A stretch of DNA of 64,000 nt, from contig OZ024802.1 in the NCBI GenBank assembly GCA_964017045.1, positions 33,525,802 through 33,589,801 on the forward strand, read 5' to 3'. Shown piece by piece: positions 1 through 25,261 of the stretch. A program made the position numbers and the translations under genes. Below the pieces are notes generated by a model. The model was not told the origin of the DNA, made no database searches, and saw only the letters and a list, made by a program, of their open reading frames with translations. Positions within the stretch are counted from its first letter, which is position 1, and every line of letters starts with the position of its first letter. The stretch is from Omphiscola glabra (Eukaryota; Mollusca; Gastropoda; Lymnaeidae).

Positions 1-195
1 TAGTCTAATTTTTCAATTCAATTGAACATTTTCCTGTAAATAAATTTAAAGTTTAAAATGTAAAAATTCAATGTACATGTACATAGTTCTAAAGAGCTTT
101 TAATTTTAAGTCAACTAATTTATATATATAGTTTTAAATATGATCTGTCTTTTTAAATTATTGTTACAGCCTAAAATACAATATATTCGAAATTT
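1..195. other. AT-rich non-coding
   Basis: No open frame, repeat or motif was seen. Confidence 0.5.
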
Positions 196-360
196 GTGAA
201 GTTAGGACTATGACATGTGTGGTTAGGACTAGAACTTATGGGGTTAGGACTAGGACTTGTGGGGTTAGGACAAGGACTTGTGAATTTAGGACAAGGACTT
301 GTGAAGTTAGGACTAGGACAAGTGAAGTTAGGACTAGGACTTGTGAAGTTAGGACTAGGG
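196..360. repeat. 21-bp minisatellite, about 8 units
   Basis: The core is gttaggactaggacttgtg, with a/t and a/g variants. The open frame across it (VRTRTCE units) is an effect of the 21-bp period. Confidence 0.93.
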
Positions 361-689
361 GAAGTGTTGATTTTGGAGATTTTTTTCAGCTAAGCCAGTG
401 GTTTTAAATTTTTGGTATAGACCTATTTAGGTTTTCTCATTGGAACCCTTTATCAAATTAACTGTTGTGCCATGAGGATTAACTATAGTGCTATATTGAT
501 TAACTACTAATTGTTAAAAAATAATTATGTTACGAATAATTCAAATAGTTTTATTTTACAATTGGCAGTAACAGCTCATTTTAAAGTCATATACTACACA
601 CAGACCATTAATACAACAATAAATAAAATGCTTGCCGAACAGATTAAGGAACATCTTTTTTTGTTTACCTATCATCTGAACACAACATT

Positions 690-955
690 TAGTTAACCCA
701 TCATCTGAACACAACATTCAGTTAACACATCATCTGAATACAACATTCAGTTAACAAATCATCTGAATACAACATTCAGTTAACACATCATCTGAATACA
801 ACATTCAGTTAACACATCATCTGAATACAACATTCAGTTAACAAATCATCTGAATACAACATTCCGTTAACAAATCATCTGAATACAACATTCAGTTAAC
901 AAATCATCTGAATACAACATTCAGTTAACAAATCATCTGAATACAACATGTAGAT
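690..955. repeat. 29-bp minisatellite, about 9 units
   Basis: The core is catctgaatacaacattcag followed by ttaacaca or ttaacaaa. Units are nearly identical; the last decays into flanking sequence. Confidence 0.95.
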
Positions 956-2132
956 TAAACTATAATCTGAACACTAATATTCAGGTTAAAGTTCAACTCA
1001 CTGCATAAAAACAAAATGTTTAAGTCAACAACAGAGCCCTGTAAGCTATTTCTGTAAGCTATTTCTTGGATAATGTTAAAATATTTATCATTGCACATTT
1101 TTCAGACATTTATTTCATTTGGTTTAAAATTTAATCGTTGACCATAACCCATTTAAAATTTTTTTAAATATATTTGGGAGAAATCCAAATTGTCCACTGT
1201 ACTGATACAAACACTTGAAATAATTTCAACAGGAAACAAAGACTTCAGCTAAGGTCAGAAATAAATGCAGTATGAGTTACACAAAGGACTTAAAAATTTG
1301 ATTAAATCTTCAGTACCGTATCTCCATCATTATAATATCAAGTGACAAACAATATATCTACTGCTCATAAAAGCTCAAGTGGTTAAGTTCCTCATTCTGG
1401 GCAAAGTATGGGACAATGACCAGAAATGAAATGTCTCCAAATCAGACATTGCATCGAATCTGACAATAGTCTTTTTAAACTAGTAGCCATCATCCTGACC
1501 CAATATCCTGTCGACTCCAGGCAGAAAACAATTTAATGACATCCTCCTACCTCATCCAAATAACAGACTCGGTTGAACAATTTATCTCAACTCTAATAAT
1601 AGGGTGGCCAGTTACATGGAGTCTATGTCTGATAAATGTAGAACCCTTATTTGAGGTTCACAGGATCTCATGTCAGGACAATGGGTAGCACCTAATGACC
1701 TATTTTCATTTCTTCATTAAGTCTGTTGTGCTAATGGGCAGATAAGTTGAGTATCTGTACTTAAATGTACAATGTCCCCCTCCAAGCATGTCACCAACTC
1801 TTTCATAAGACAAAGTGTCGTCATAATTTATTTAAACTAACATATGCATTTTTAATCAATCACTAACTCTAATGGAAGACTGGTCGCCACATTACAACTG
1901 GGCGCCACATTACAACACAATGTTCGATCTTCAAATCTTTAACCTCTGACCTACTTATAATTAGCCAGCCGTAATCAAGGAATCTTTGATGTAAGTTACG
2001 GAAAAACATGGAAAGGTTAAGTTGTATATCATAAACCACATACACAACTTTACATACACAAACAGACATAAAAGTAAGATTCAATCTACAATCATATCAG
2101 AAATGTCACACTCGCTAACAGCCACACTATAT
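956..2132. other. 3' flank of DNAJC25, no repeats
   Basis: This is ordinary AT-rich sequence containing the likely 3' UTR (about 1827-2132). No second gene was recognised on either strand. Confidence 0.5.
1827..1832 (-). promoter_or_regulatory. Probable poly(A) signal of DNAJC25
   Basis: AATAAA on the minus strand lies about 300 bases after the stop codon and is the first such hexamer downstream. A 3' UTR of about 0.3 kb is therefore the simplest reading. No transcript evidence is available. Confidence 0.4.
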
Positions 2133-16386
<14,254 letters not shown>

Positions 16387-17044
16387 TTGAAACTAGCTCT
16401 TTGGCAAAAGAAATTGAACAAGCACAGGAAAGGGAGTTAATTAAGGAATTGCATTTTGTATAATACATTTTGGATTATAATTTAATTAACATGGCTTGAA
16501 TACAAATAAGATAATTTAAAATAGAAGACTTTTAGAAAAATTCATTAAAAACTTATATTGATTAATTTATTCTAACTCAGCGTATTTCTTCACGCTAAGA
16601 ACTCCAATCAATCAATGGCATGGGCATGAGCCATGAACTTCGTTGATGAAACTTTACAATTTTACATTAAATAAATCACTTGCACACATTCATATTATCA
16701 CTCATATAGAGTTAGTTTTTTTCTAACATCGAAATAATTTATTCACTAAATATTATAAAAGTCAAAGACAAACCAGGAACAATTCAATAAGCTTCTTTTT
16801 ACCAATCTTTTATTTTAATGCGGAACTGACTATAGTTTCAGAGTAATGATAGTTGGAAGGGAAAATATAACTAATCTTTACCATGAGAATTCTTTAAGCA
16901 GTTATTTCCCTTTATTTGTGCGGGCAATTAAAGGTAACGGACATTGGTTTAATCAAACCTACATTATTTTAGACATTCTAAGTGGAAGATTATGGCTGCT
17001 CTTATATTAAGCTGCGATGGGCATCCCCCCCCCCCCCAAATTAA
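16387..17044 (-). other. 5' flank of DNAJC25
   Basis: This stretch would hold the 5' UTR and promoter. It is AT-rich, and I see no clear TATA box, initiator or CpG cluster. A run of 14 C at about 17024-17037 borders the 433-bp duplication. No other gene was seen. Confidence 0.35.
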
Positions 17045-17910
17045 AAAAAAGAATTTATAAAAGAATGTTGTGATGCATAAGCAATCAAGTTATTTTTGTT
17101 CTTTGCTCAGCTTTGAACAATTATATTTATATCGAATGTAATAGCCGACTATATGTGTTACCATCTAGATGTACGTAGGTCTGACTCAGCGATACAATAA
17201 CATAGTACCGTTATCTTAAATTAGATACAGACTGGAGTAAAGATGTCAGAGCGTCCAGTTTGGAGTGTAGATATCGTAGCGTGCAGAATGGAGTAAAGAT
17301 TTCACAACGTCCAGACTGGAGTAAAATGTCAGAGCGTGCAGAATGAAATAAAGATGTCAGAGCGTCCAAACTGGAGTAAAGAGGTCTACTAGATAATAAT
17401 TGATGGACTGCAATCACGTTGTGTAAATGAAATATTATTATTATTATTATTAGTTGTCTTATATAGCGCGGTACCCCAAAAAAGAATTTATAAAAGAATG
17501 TTGTGATGCATAAGCAATCAAGTTATTTTTGTTCTTTGCTCAGCTTTGAACAATTATATTTATATCGAATGTAATAGCCGACTATATGTGTTACCATCTA
17601 GATGTACGTAGGTCTGACTCAGCGATACAATAACATAGTACCGTTATCTTAAATTAGATACAGACTGGAGTAAAGATGTCAGAGCGTCCAGTTTGGAGTG
17701 TAGATATCGTAGCGTGCAGAATGGAGTAAAGATTTCACAACGTCCAGACTGGAGTAAAATGTCAGAGCGTGCAGAATGAAATAAAGATGTCAGAGCGTCC
17801 AAACTGGAGTAAAGAGGTCTACTAGATAATAATTGATGGACTGCAATCACGTTGTGTAAATGAAATATTATTATTATTATTATTAGTTGTCTTATATAGC
17901 GCGGTACCCC
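17045..17910. repeat. Exact 433-bp tandem duplication
   Basis: 17045-17477 and 17478-17910 appear identical base for base where I compared them. Each contains a smaller repeat of ggagtaaagatgtcagagcg and a (tta)n tract, ending at gcgcggtacccc. The short minus-strand frames inside are duplicated with it. Confidence 0.95.
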
Positions 17911-17960
17911 AGCCTAGGGCTGGGCTCACCGCGCTGTACATACACATATTAGCAAAAGAG
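17866..17960 (+). other. (TTA)n followed by a GC hairpin, probable dispersed-element end
   Basis: After (tta)n, gcgcggt (17899-17905) pairs with accgcgc (17928-17934) around a ccagcctagggctgggct loop that is itself self-complementary. Its partial copy in the upstream duplicate stops at the duplication joint. Confidence 0.5.
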
Positions 17961-18126
17961 AATAATCGTGACAATAAGATAAAATACATGTATGTAATAA
18001 AGAACAGCTGTATAAAGACAACACAAAAACTAATGCATATTCACCCCATCCACCCCAGAACCTTTACATGACAAGCCATGGACGACGGCCAGCAGCATCG
18101 TTTATCGGTCAGATGTGGGGAATCAG

Positions 18127-18260
18127 TTAAGGGCGCCAAAATGTGCTTTGATATTATTTTATTGATGAAAATAATGGGTTTGAGAGTTGAAAAAAAGGAA
18201 AAGAGGGTGCTTTATAATGAATCTTGTCCCCGGGCGCCCAACACTTTAGCTACGCCGCTG
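18127..18260 (+). mobile_element. 3' part of a hAT-like MITE
   Basis: It ends in tagctacgccgctg, and its interior (gggcgccaaaatgtgctttg ... aaaataatgggtttgaga) resembles 41640-41790. The 5' end is missing. Confidence 0.55.
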
Positions 18261-18329
18261 TAAAGATGTCATTCGCCAGCAAGAATTCGCTATTTATAGG
18301 AATATTATGAGCGCCATAACATAAAAGAA

Positions 18330-19272
18330 GTACCATCGTATGACAGGTACAGCATTTTATGACAGGTACAGCATTTTATGACAGGTACAGCATTTTATGA
18401 CAGGTACAGCATTTTATGACAAGAACATCATTTATGACAGGTACAGCATTTTATGACAAGAACATCATTTATGACAGGTACAGCATTTTATGACAAGAAC
18501 ATCATTTATGACAGGTCCAGCATTTTATGACAGGTACAGCATTTTATGAAAGGAACATCATTTATGACAGGTCCAGCATTTTATGACAGGAACATCATTT
18601 ATGACAGGTACAGCATTTTATGACAAGAACATCATTTATGACAGGTACAGCATTTTATGACCGGTACAGCATTTATGACAGGTACAGCATTTTATGACTA
18701 GAACATCATTTATGACAGGTCCAGCATTTTATGACAGGAACAGCATTTTATGACAGGAACATCATTTATGACAGGTCCAGCATTTTATGACAGGTACAGC
18801 ATTTTATGACAGGAACATCATTTATGACAGGTGCAGCATTTTATGACAAGAACATCATTTATGATAGGTCCAGCATTTTATGACAGGAACAGCATTTTAT
18901 GACAGGTCCAGCATTTTATGACAAGAACATCATTTATGACAGGTACAGCATTTTATGACAGGAACATCATTTATGACAGGTACAGCATTTTATGACAAGA
19001 ACATCATTTATGACAGGTCCAGACTTTTATGACAGGAACAGCATTTTATGACAGGTCCAGCATTTTATGACAAGAACATCATTTATGACAGGTACAGCAT
19101 TTTATGACAGGAACATCATTTATGACAGGAACAGCTTTTTATGACAGGAAACCCTTTCATGATATGAACGCCATTTTATGACAAGAACACCATTTTATGA
19201 TAGGAACACCATTTTATGACAGGAACACCATTTTTATGACAGGAACACCATTTTATGACAGGAACACCCAAT
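18330..19272. repeat. 18-20-bp minisatellite, about 50 units
   Basis: Two unit types alternate: ttatgacaggtacagcattt and tttatgacaagaacatca. The last ~120 bp shift to ggaacaccattttatgaca units. Confidence 0.95.
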
Positions 19273-19305
19273 TCAATTGAAGACGGCGGCTTTTTCCCGG
19301 GGATC

Positions 19306-19445
19306 AACTAATCAATCACGCGCTATTATATCATCAAGTCATTTAACTATTCTAATCAATCACACGCTATTATATCATCAAGTCATTCAACTATTCTAAT
19401 CAATCACACGCTATTATATCATCAAGTCATCCAACTATTCTAATC
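19306..19445. repeat. 44-bp minisatellite, 3 units
   Basis: The core is gctattatatcatcaagtca followed by tttaactattctaatcaatc. Confidence 0.95.
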
Positions 19446-20125
19446 CTGCGACACGTGGATTTTTGTGTAGTTTTTTTATTTTCTTGACTCACCGTGAGTA
19501 CACAAACATGCTTAAAACAGAACCACGTCATGATATCGTGCGAGATTTCAAATCTCTCTTCGTCTAATTTTATCATATCGTGCCTGTATGTGTCACACAC
19601 TGTTGTTGATTTTGTTCACCTATCCCCCCGCCTTTTTTGTTGTTGACCAAAACGATGTCCTTAAAAAATAAATAGGCTTTAACTTCTGCTGTAGAGTAAG
19701 TGTGGATTTCTTTTCGAAATGACTTCTAGGCTATAAATAGACCAAGAGACTGACTAAAATGTTGAGTTCTACTTTTGTTCAGATTCAGCGTCACCCTTAC
19801 GTCATCGAGTCACGCCCCCACAAAAATAGATTCGCCTGACTCTGATGACATCCGTTGTGTTATGGCTGCCGCACGTGACAGCACGTGCCATAGAAGCTAA
19901 TACAATAGATTTGTTGATAGGGTTTCGACTTCTTTTTTAAGAATAGAAAGTTGGTTTTTATTACATCATCGCCATGTTATTTCTCAGTTACATTAGCCAC
20001 TTAACCATCGAATCCATGGATGTTGTTATTTTTCAGTTAAATTAGCCACTTAACTATCGAAACCGTGGACGTACCAACAGTCTGTCCATTTCCTTTGCAC
20101 GCCCTTGATTGCATCACTCCGTATA
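19446..20125. other. Unique intergenic sequence
   Basis: A ~55-bp imperfect duplication (cagttacattagccacttaa, about 19980-20060) was seen. There is no gene. Confidence 0.5.
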
Positions 20126-20133
20126 GAGCCATT

Positions 20134-20298
20134 CAGGGCCGGCCGTAGGCCACTGCAACCTGTGCGGCCGCAGTGGGCCCCGCACTTTATTTTCTAATAC
20201 AAAATCTTAATTTTTACTTATTATCCTTATCCCTACCCAGACTTGGCCCCACGCAATCCGTTTCGCATAGGGCCCCGCAATTGTTAGGGTCGGCCCTG
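20134..20298. mobile_element. hAT-like MITE with CAGGGCCGGCC ends
   Basis: The ends are cagggccggcc and, inverted, gggtcggccctg. The 8-bp target duplication gagccatt / gagctatt (20126-20133, 20299-20306) has one mismatch. The interior has no coding capacity. Confidence 0.82.
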
Positions 20299-20640
20299 GA
20301 GCTATTGATATAACAATATAAAATATTGAGCACTCGGTACTCGGCTCTTCAAGGGTAGAAAGACCCGTACACCCTTGTCGACAAACAAGTAACAAAGACT
20401 GGACTGTATTTGGAAAGAGTTAGAGAGTATAGCAAAATCATGGAAGGCGTGGAAATAACATGTTAATGGCATTATGCTCCACGGGGAGGTGCAAAGACAA
20501 ATAAGAAGGAGACTGGGTTTATCGCTGTGTTGCCAGCCTATCATCCCCAATCCCCATTTTGCGTTTACACCTCTAACAATTTAAGCAATCATTTTAAAGA
20601 TTGTTTTTTTTTTAAATTGAGCTGGAGCTTTAAAGTCTCT
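20299..20640. other. Unique intergenic sequence
   Basis: Short overlapping minus-strand frames have no recognisable family features. No gene was assigned. Confidence 0.45.
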
Positions 20641-21165
20641 CCCAAAACAAAAATGTTGAAGTTCGTCTTGCAATTTTAGACTTTAAGGATGGCGCATATC
20701 CTAAGACAAAAATGTTGAAGTTCGTCTTGCAATTTTAGACTTTAAGGATGGCGCATATCCTAAGACAAAAATGTTGAAGTTCGTCTTGCAATTTTAGACT
20801 TTAAGGATGGCGCATATCCTAAGACAAAAATGTTGAAGTTCGTCTTGCAATTTTAGACTTTAAGGATGGCGCATATCCTAAGACAAAAATGTTGAAGTTC
20901 GTCTTGCAATTTTAGACTTTAGGGATGGCGCATATCCTAAGACAAAAATGTTGAAGTTCGTCTTGCAATTTTAGACTTTAGGGATGGCGCATATCCTAAG
21001 ACAAAAATGTTGAAGTTCGTTTTGCAATTTTAGACTTTAGGGATGGCGCATATCCTAAGACAAAAATGTTGAAGTTCGTTTTGCAATTTTAGACTTTAGG
21101 GATGGCGCATATCCTAAGACAAAAATGTGGAACTTCGTTCTGAAATTTTAGACTTTAGTGAGGCA
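20641..21165. repeat. 59-bp minisatellite, about 8.5 units
   Basis: The core is atgttgaagttcgtcttgca followed by attttagactttaaggatgg and cgcatatcctaagac. Adjacent units differ by single substitutions that spread directionally (taagg to taggg, gtctt to gttt). Confidence 0.96.
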
Positions 21166-21224
21166 GTTTGTGATTGGTATTTTGATATTTTCAATAATCA
21201 ATTGTTACACTAAATCCCGTGATG

Positions 21225-21332
21225 TCAAATGGTGAGACTAAATCGCGTAGTGAATATTAGAACATTGGTGAGACTGAATCGTGTAGTGAACATTAGAACA
21301 TTGGTGAGATTGAATCGTGTAGTGAAAAGAAC
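21225..21332. repeat. 36-bp minisatellite, 3 units
   Basis: The core is ggtgagactgaatcgtgtag followed by tgaacattagaacatt. Confidence 0.93.
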
Positions 21333-22617
21333 ACCGAAACCAGGACAAACTGTAAAAATGGCCATCTGCCGAAACCGAAGCCGAAACCAAAAGCTTAGCG
21401 AGTTTTTCGGCCGAAACCGAAAAACGAAAGCGTAAAATTTAGATATTTTGAAATTCATTCACGCGTAAATTCAGCATACACTGAACAATGATGAGGGAAA
21501 TTATCAATCTTTAAATTTAAAAAAAAAAAAAGAGAGATTATCCGGAATATTGACAATTAAACATCTAATGAATACTTTGGATGTTACCATTTTAATTATA
21601 TTGTAATTTAAATTTATTAAACATGTATTTTAAAGTAGTATGGTAAGAGAAAATTTGGACCGGGGGTGGGGGGGGGGGCGAAATTCACGCAAAATAGACC
21701 ATTGAGTGCCGTTTGCTTTTATAATATAATTACAGCGCTACCTAGACATAATAATATATCTACAATGATTATTATGGCTCTAATATAGCGATATTTCACC
21801 AGGATATCAGTTATTAAGGATATAGAAATATCCCCACAATGTTTTGCGGTTATCGTCATAATCATGCTTCGTGTCTTCATACATAGCTGGCGAGATATCG
21901 TTGTATTAGTATTTAGCCTAGTACCAACACATTAGTCTTTCCTTGCTGGTGAAGTCATTATTGGGCTGCATCTATTGCTACCCGGGTACCATTAGGCTCA
22001 ATGCTATTCGTATGTCATTTGTGGTAGTTGATTTTTAGTAAAACTGAAGAATTAACATTTCAAACGTATACTCCATTCAATTATCTTTCAGTTGATACCT
22101 CATTTGGTCTTACAAACCCAACAATAATATTTTAAATCGTTTTTTAATCCCAACCTCTCAATTCTGGTACCCGCGTACCTATAGCCACTTCGTAATTAAT
22201 TCGTTCGGCGATCAACTTGCTCCACCCTAATTGGTGGCGGGAATTTTTTTTTTAAACCGGGTATCTTATTATTAAAATTGTTGTTCTGGCGGGTCTCGAC
22301 GGAGATTCGCAAAAGACATTTAAATTGGTCACCAAAATCGTAAAAGTAAATAGGTTTGCAGTAATCTTACTACAGAATTATTATACGAACCAGTGATAAA
22401 TGCAGACGTGTGTTATTTCGTCAATTATAATGATTATCAGAATGATAATGAAGCATTTCGAGAAATGAATCAATTGAAATGTATGTTTCCTTAATTAAAG
22501 AAAATAAATAAAAATAAAACAAAAATAATAATGGAAATATGACCATTCCCTAGGACCATACAATATGTTTCATATTTGCCTATGACAAAATTTATGAGAA
22601 TGATAATGACAAATCAA
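21333..22617. other. AT-rich intergenic, with a ccgaaac-rich patch
   Basis: At about 21370-21425 ccgaaaccgaa is repeated, resembling the MITE interior at 23275-23340. A G run lies at 21667-21677. No gene was seen. Confidence 0.5.
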
Positions 22618-22955
22618 AATAAATATCACAAATGAATATCACAAATGAATATCGCAAATGAATATCACAAATGAATATCACAAATGAATATCGCAAATGA
22701 ATATCACAAATGAATATCACAAATGAATATCGCAAATGAATATCACAAATGAATATCGCAAATGAATATCACAAATGAATATCGCAAATGAATATCGCAA
22801 ATGAATATCACAAATGAATATCGCAAATGAATATCGCAAATGAATATCACAAATAAATATCACAAATGAATATCACAAATGAATATCACAAATGAATATC
22901 ACAAATGAATATCGCAAATGAATATCACAAATGAATATCGCAAATGAATGAATTG
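22618..22955. repeat. 13-bp satellite, about 26 units
   Basis: Units of aaatgaatatcac and aaatgaatatcgc are interspersed. Confidence 0.97.
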
Positions 22956-23211
22956 AATAAACCTTGGGTTACAAATTTTATTTGTGAAATAATTAAAACA
23001 AAAATAATCATATAAATAATACTATTCCATTAGTTTTTCTTCCACAAAGCTAGATCTATTTACATTGGCCTCGGCCTGATTGAAATTTTACTTGTGGAAA
23101 TAAAGGACAAGTAGGTCATCATGCAGCTGTGAGCGGTTTTCTCAGGTTATTAGTCATATGACATACGATGACAGGAAGACGTCGAGCAATAATGAATATC
23201 GGATTGTCGGC

Positions 23212-23369
23212 CTAGAGACAGACAGACTTCTGGTAGTCATTGACTGAAAACCTCAATCACTTTTGACCAGATGGCCGAAAGTCTCAAACTCTTTCAGCCG
23301 AAACCGAAACCGAAATTAAAACAGAAACTAGGCCGAAAGTGATCAAATAGAATTTTGGTCGGTCTCTAG
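23212..23369. mobile_element. Candidate MITE with ctagagac ends
   Basis: The left end ctagagacagaca is inverted at the right as ggtcggtctctag. The interior contains repeated ccgaaaccgaaa. No clean target duplication was found. Confidence 0.5.
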
Positions 23370-24119
23370 TTTTGTCACACGATTTGTCTGAGGTCAAGTG
23401 ACATAAACTTTTTGACTAGCATCTTCCTCGTCGCTCTCCGATTACGTGTAGAATGATGTAAAGCTAAATTCAGTTATGTGGTAAAATGCATTCTTGCATT
23501 ATGAATTTCATCACAATTTTTCTGGGGACAATACAATTTAAGGGTGACACTATGCTAGGGCAAAACACATTCCCTTAAGGATGCATCAAATGGGATAAAT
23601 TAAATTCATTTTGGGCTAGGGTTGAGTGAGAGAGGTATCGGATCTTTATTATAAATAATTTTGTCGCTTCCAACTTAAAAGGAGGAAATGCCACTAACAA
23701 AATTTTCTGAAAGAATAACAGAAATATAAAAAAAAAATTGTCTAAGGGTAACATTGCCCCAGCTTTTGCTCGAAAATCTTCGACGCCCGCAATTTCTGCT
23801 TCCTTTTACCTTCCCCGTTGGCCGATCACTGTGACACTACGTTGTCGAATCTAAGCTTGTGCTAAATGATAACCCTGGGGCACGCCACAACTGGAGTGAA
23901 TTCAGTTCACAACTGCGTACTAGGTGCCATAATGCCACCCCACGACGCTTGAAAAATTCCTTCCCCCGATTAAGTAGTCAAATAGACACACTAAATAGAC
24001 ACACTAAATAGACACACTAAATAGACACACTAAATTCAGTTATGCTTCAAAATGTACCGCTTGTTTTTGAAATAATCAAAACTTTTTGGGAGAGGGTCTC
24101 CCCAGACCCCCCCCCCCCC
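23370..24119. other. Unique intergenic with a short 13-bp repeat
   Basis: actaaatagacac is repeated four times at about 23983-24035. A run of C lies at 24108-24120. There is no gene. Confidence 0.6.
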
Positions 24120-24497
24120 CTCCTTTTTTGCTAATGCGCACACATCATCCATCCATCTAAGCCTAGGTCTGCCTTCGAGCCGTTTTCTTCTGGAGTTTTG
24201 GTGATGCACCCTCTTCACTCCTCTGTCATTTGGCAATCTCTTTTAAGTGTCCTGCTCAGCGTAGCCTAAACTTGATTATTCCTGCTACTATCCTGGGATC
24301 CTGATATAGACTGTACAATTCATGGTTCGTATTCTCCATCCATATTCATCCTTTGTTGGTCCATATATTTTCCTGAGAACTTTCCTCTCCCATTTGTTAA
24401 ATAGGTTTTCTGCCGTTTTTGTTATGGTCCAAGTTTCACTTCCATATGTTACAACTGGGTTGATAACAGTTTTATAAATAGTTTTCTTTGTTTTCTT
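24120..24497 (-). pseudogene. Decayed LINE reverse-transcriptase C-terminus, second family
   Basis: Minus-strand fragments read YKTVINPVVTYGSETWTITK, then ERKVLRKIYGPTKDEYGWRI, and after frame breaks RRKRLEGRPRLRWMDDV. These are typical of the region after the RT domain of non-LTR elements. Stops and frameshifts make it a relic, and it differs from the family at 12437 and 38806. Confidence 0.85.
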
Positions 24498-25261
24498 GTA
24501 ATGTTTTTGCTTTGGAATATTTTCTGACTACTGAATTGAAATATATTTTAACTGACGAGATTTTTGGAGTCAGTAAGTCGAGGATCTGCCAAACTTCAAT
24601 GGATCAAACTTTGCCGCAAGTCTAGGGCCATATTCTCCATCTGTGACTTAGGAAGGATTAACAGAGCTTAGAGTAATTTTAAACTAATACTCAGAGATGT
24701 CGAAAACGACTTTTAAAAAGTTTACATTTTTTTCTCAAAACCCTCTTTTTTGTTTCCAGAAACCTCTTACAGGTAAATAATTACCAACATCACCGTTACC
24801 CACATGGATCATTCATTGCAATGATGCAGGCAACTGCTGCTATGATGGCGACCAGCGTAATGACTGTTTTATTGTGATGTCGTTAACCGACAAATGATTG
24901 ACTAACAGCCGGTGTGGCGCCGCTTTGTTCAGGTGACCAGCCTCCGTAATCCAGACAGTAGCGCTCGCACCTTTGGGGGATGAAAGACAATATGGAAGGA
25001 CGCCACGTGTGACATCGAAAGCGAGGCCCGCCCGAAGAGTGTTTGTTACAAATAGATTTTAAAAATATATCATAAGAACAACAGCAACAAAAACAAACAA
25101 CAACCGACAACCAACTCAAGAAACAGAGCTGAAGCAATACGAGACGTGTAACATAATCTGTCGCTGACGTCCAAATGGAGCAGGAGCGGATTTGATGAGA
25201 TCATCATTAAACAAAGAACACACGATTGTACTTGGTACGAGTCTCTGCTTTTTTAATGGTG
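24498..25261. other. Unique intergenic sequence
   Basis: No gene or repeat was recognised. The minus-strand frame at 24883-25137 shows no family motif. Confidence 0.45.

Noticed and set aside
1370..1440. tRNA-like A-box (gctcaagtggttaag)
   Set aside because: No matching B-box, acceptor stem or anticodon arm could be folded.
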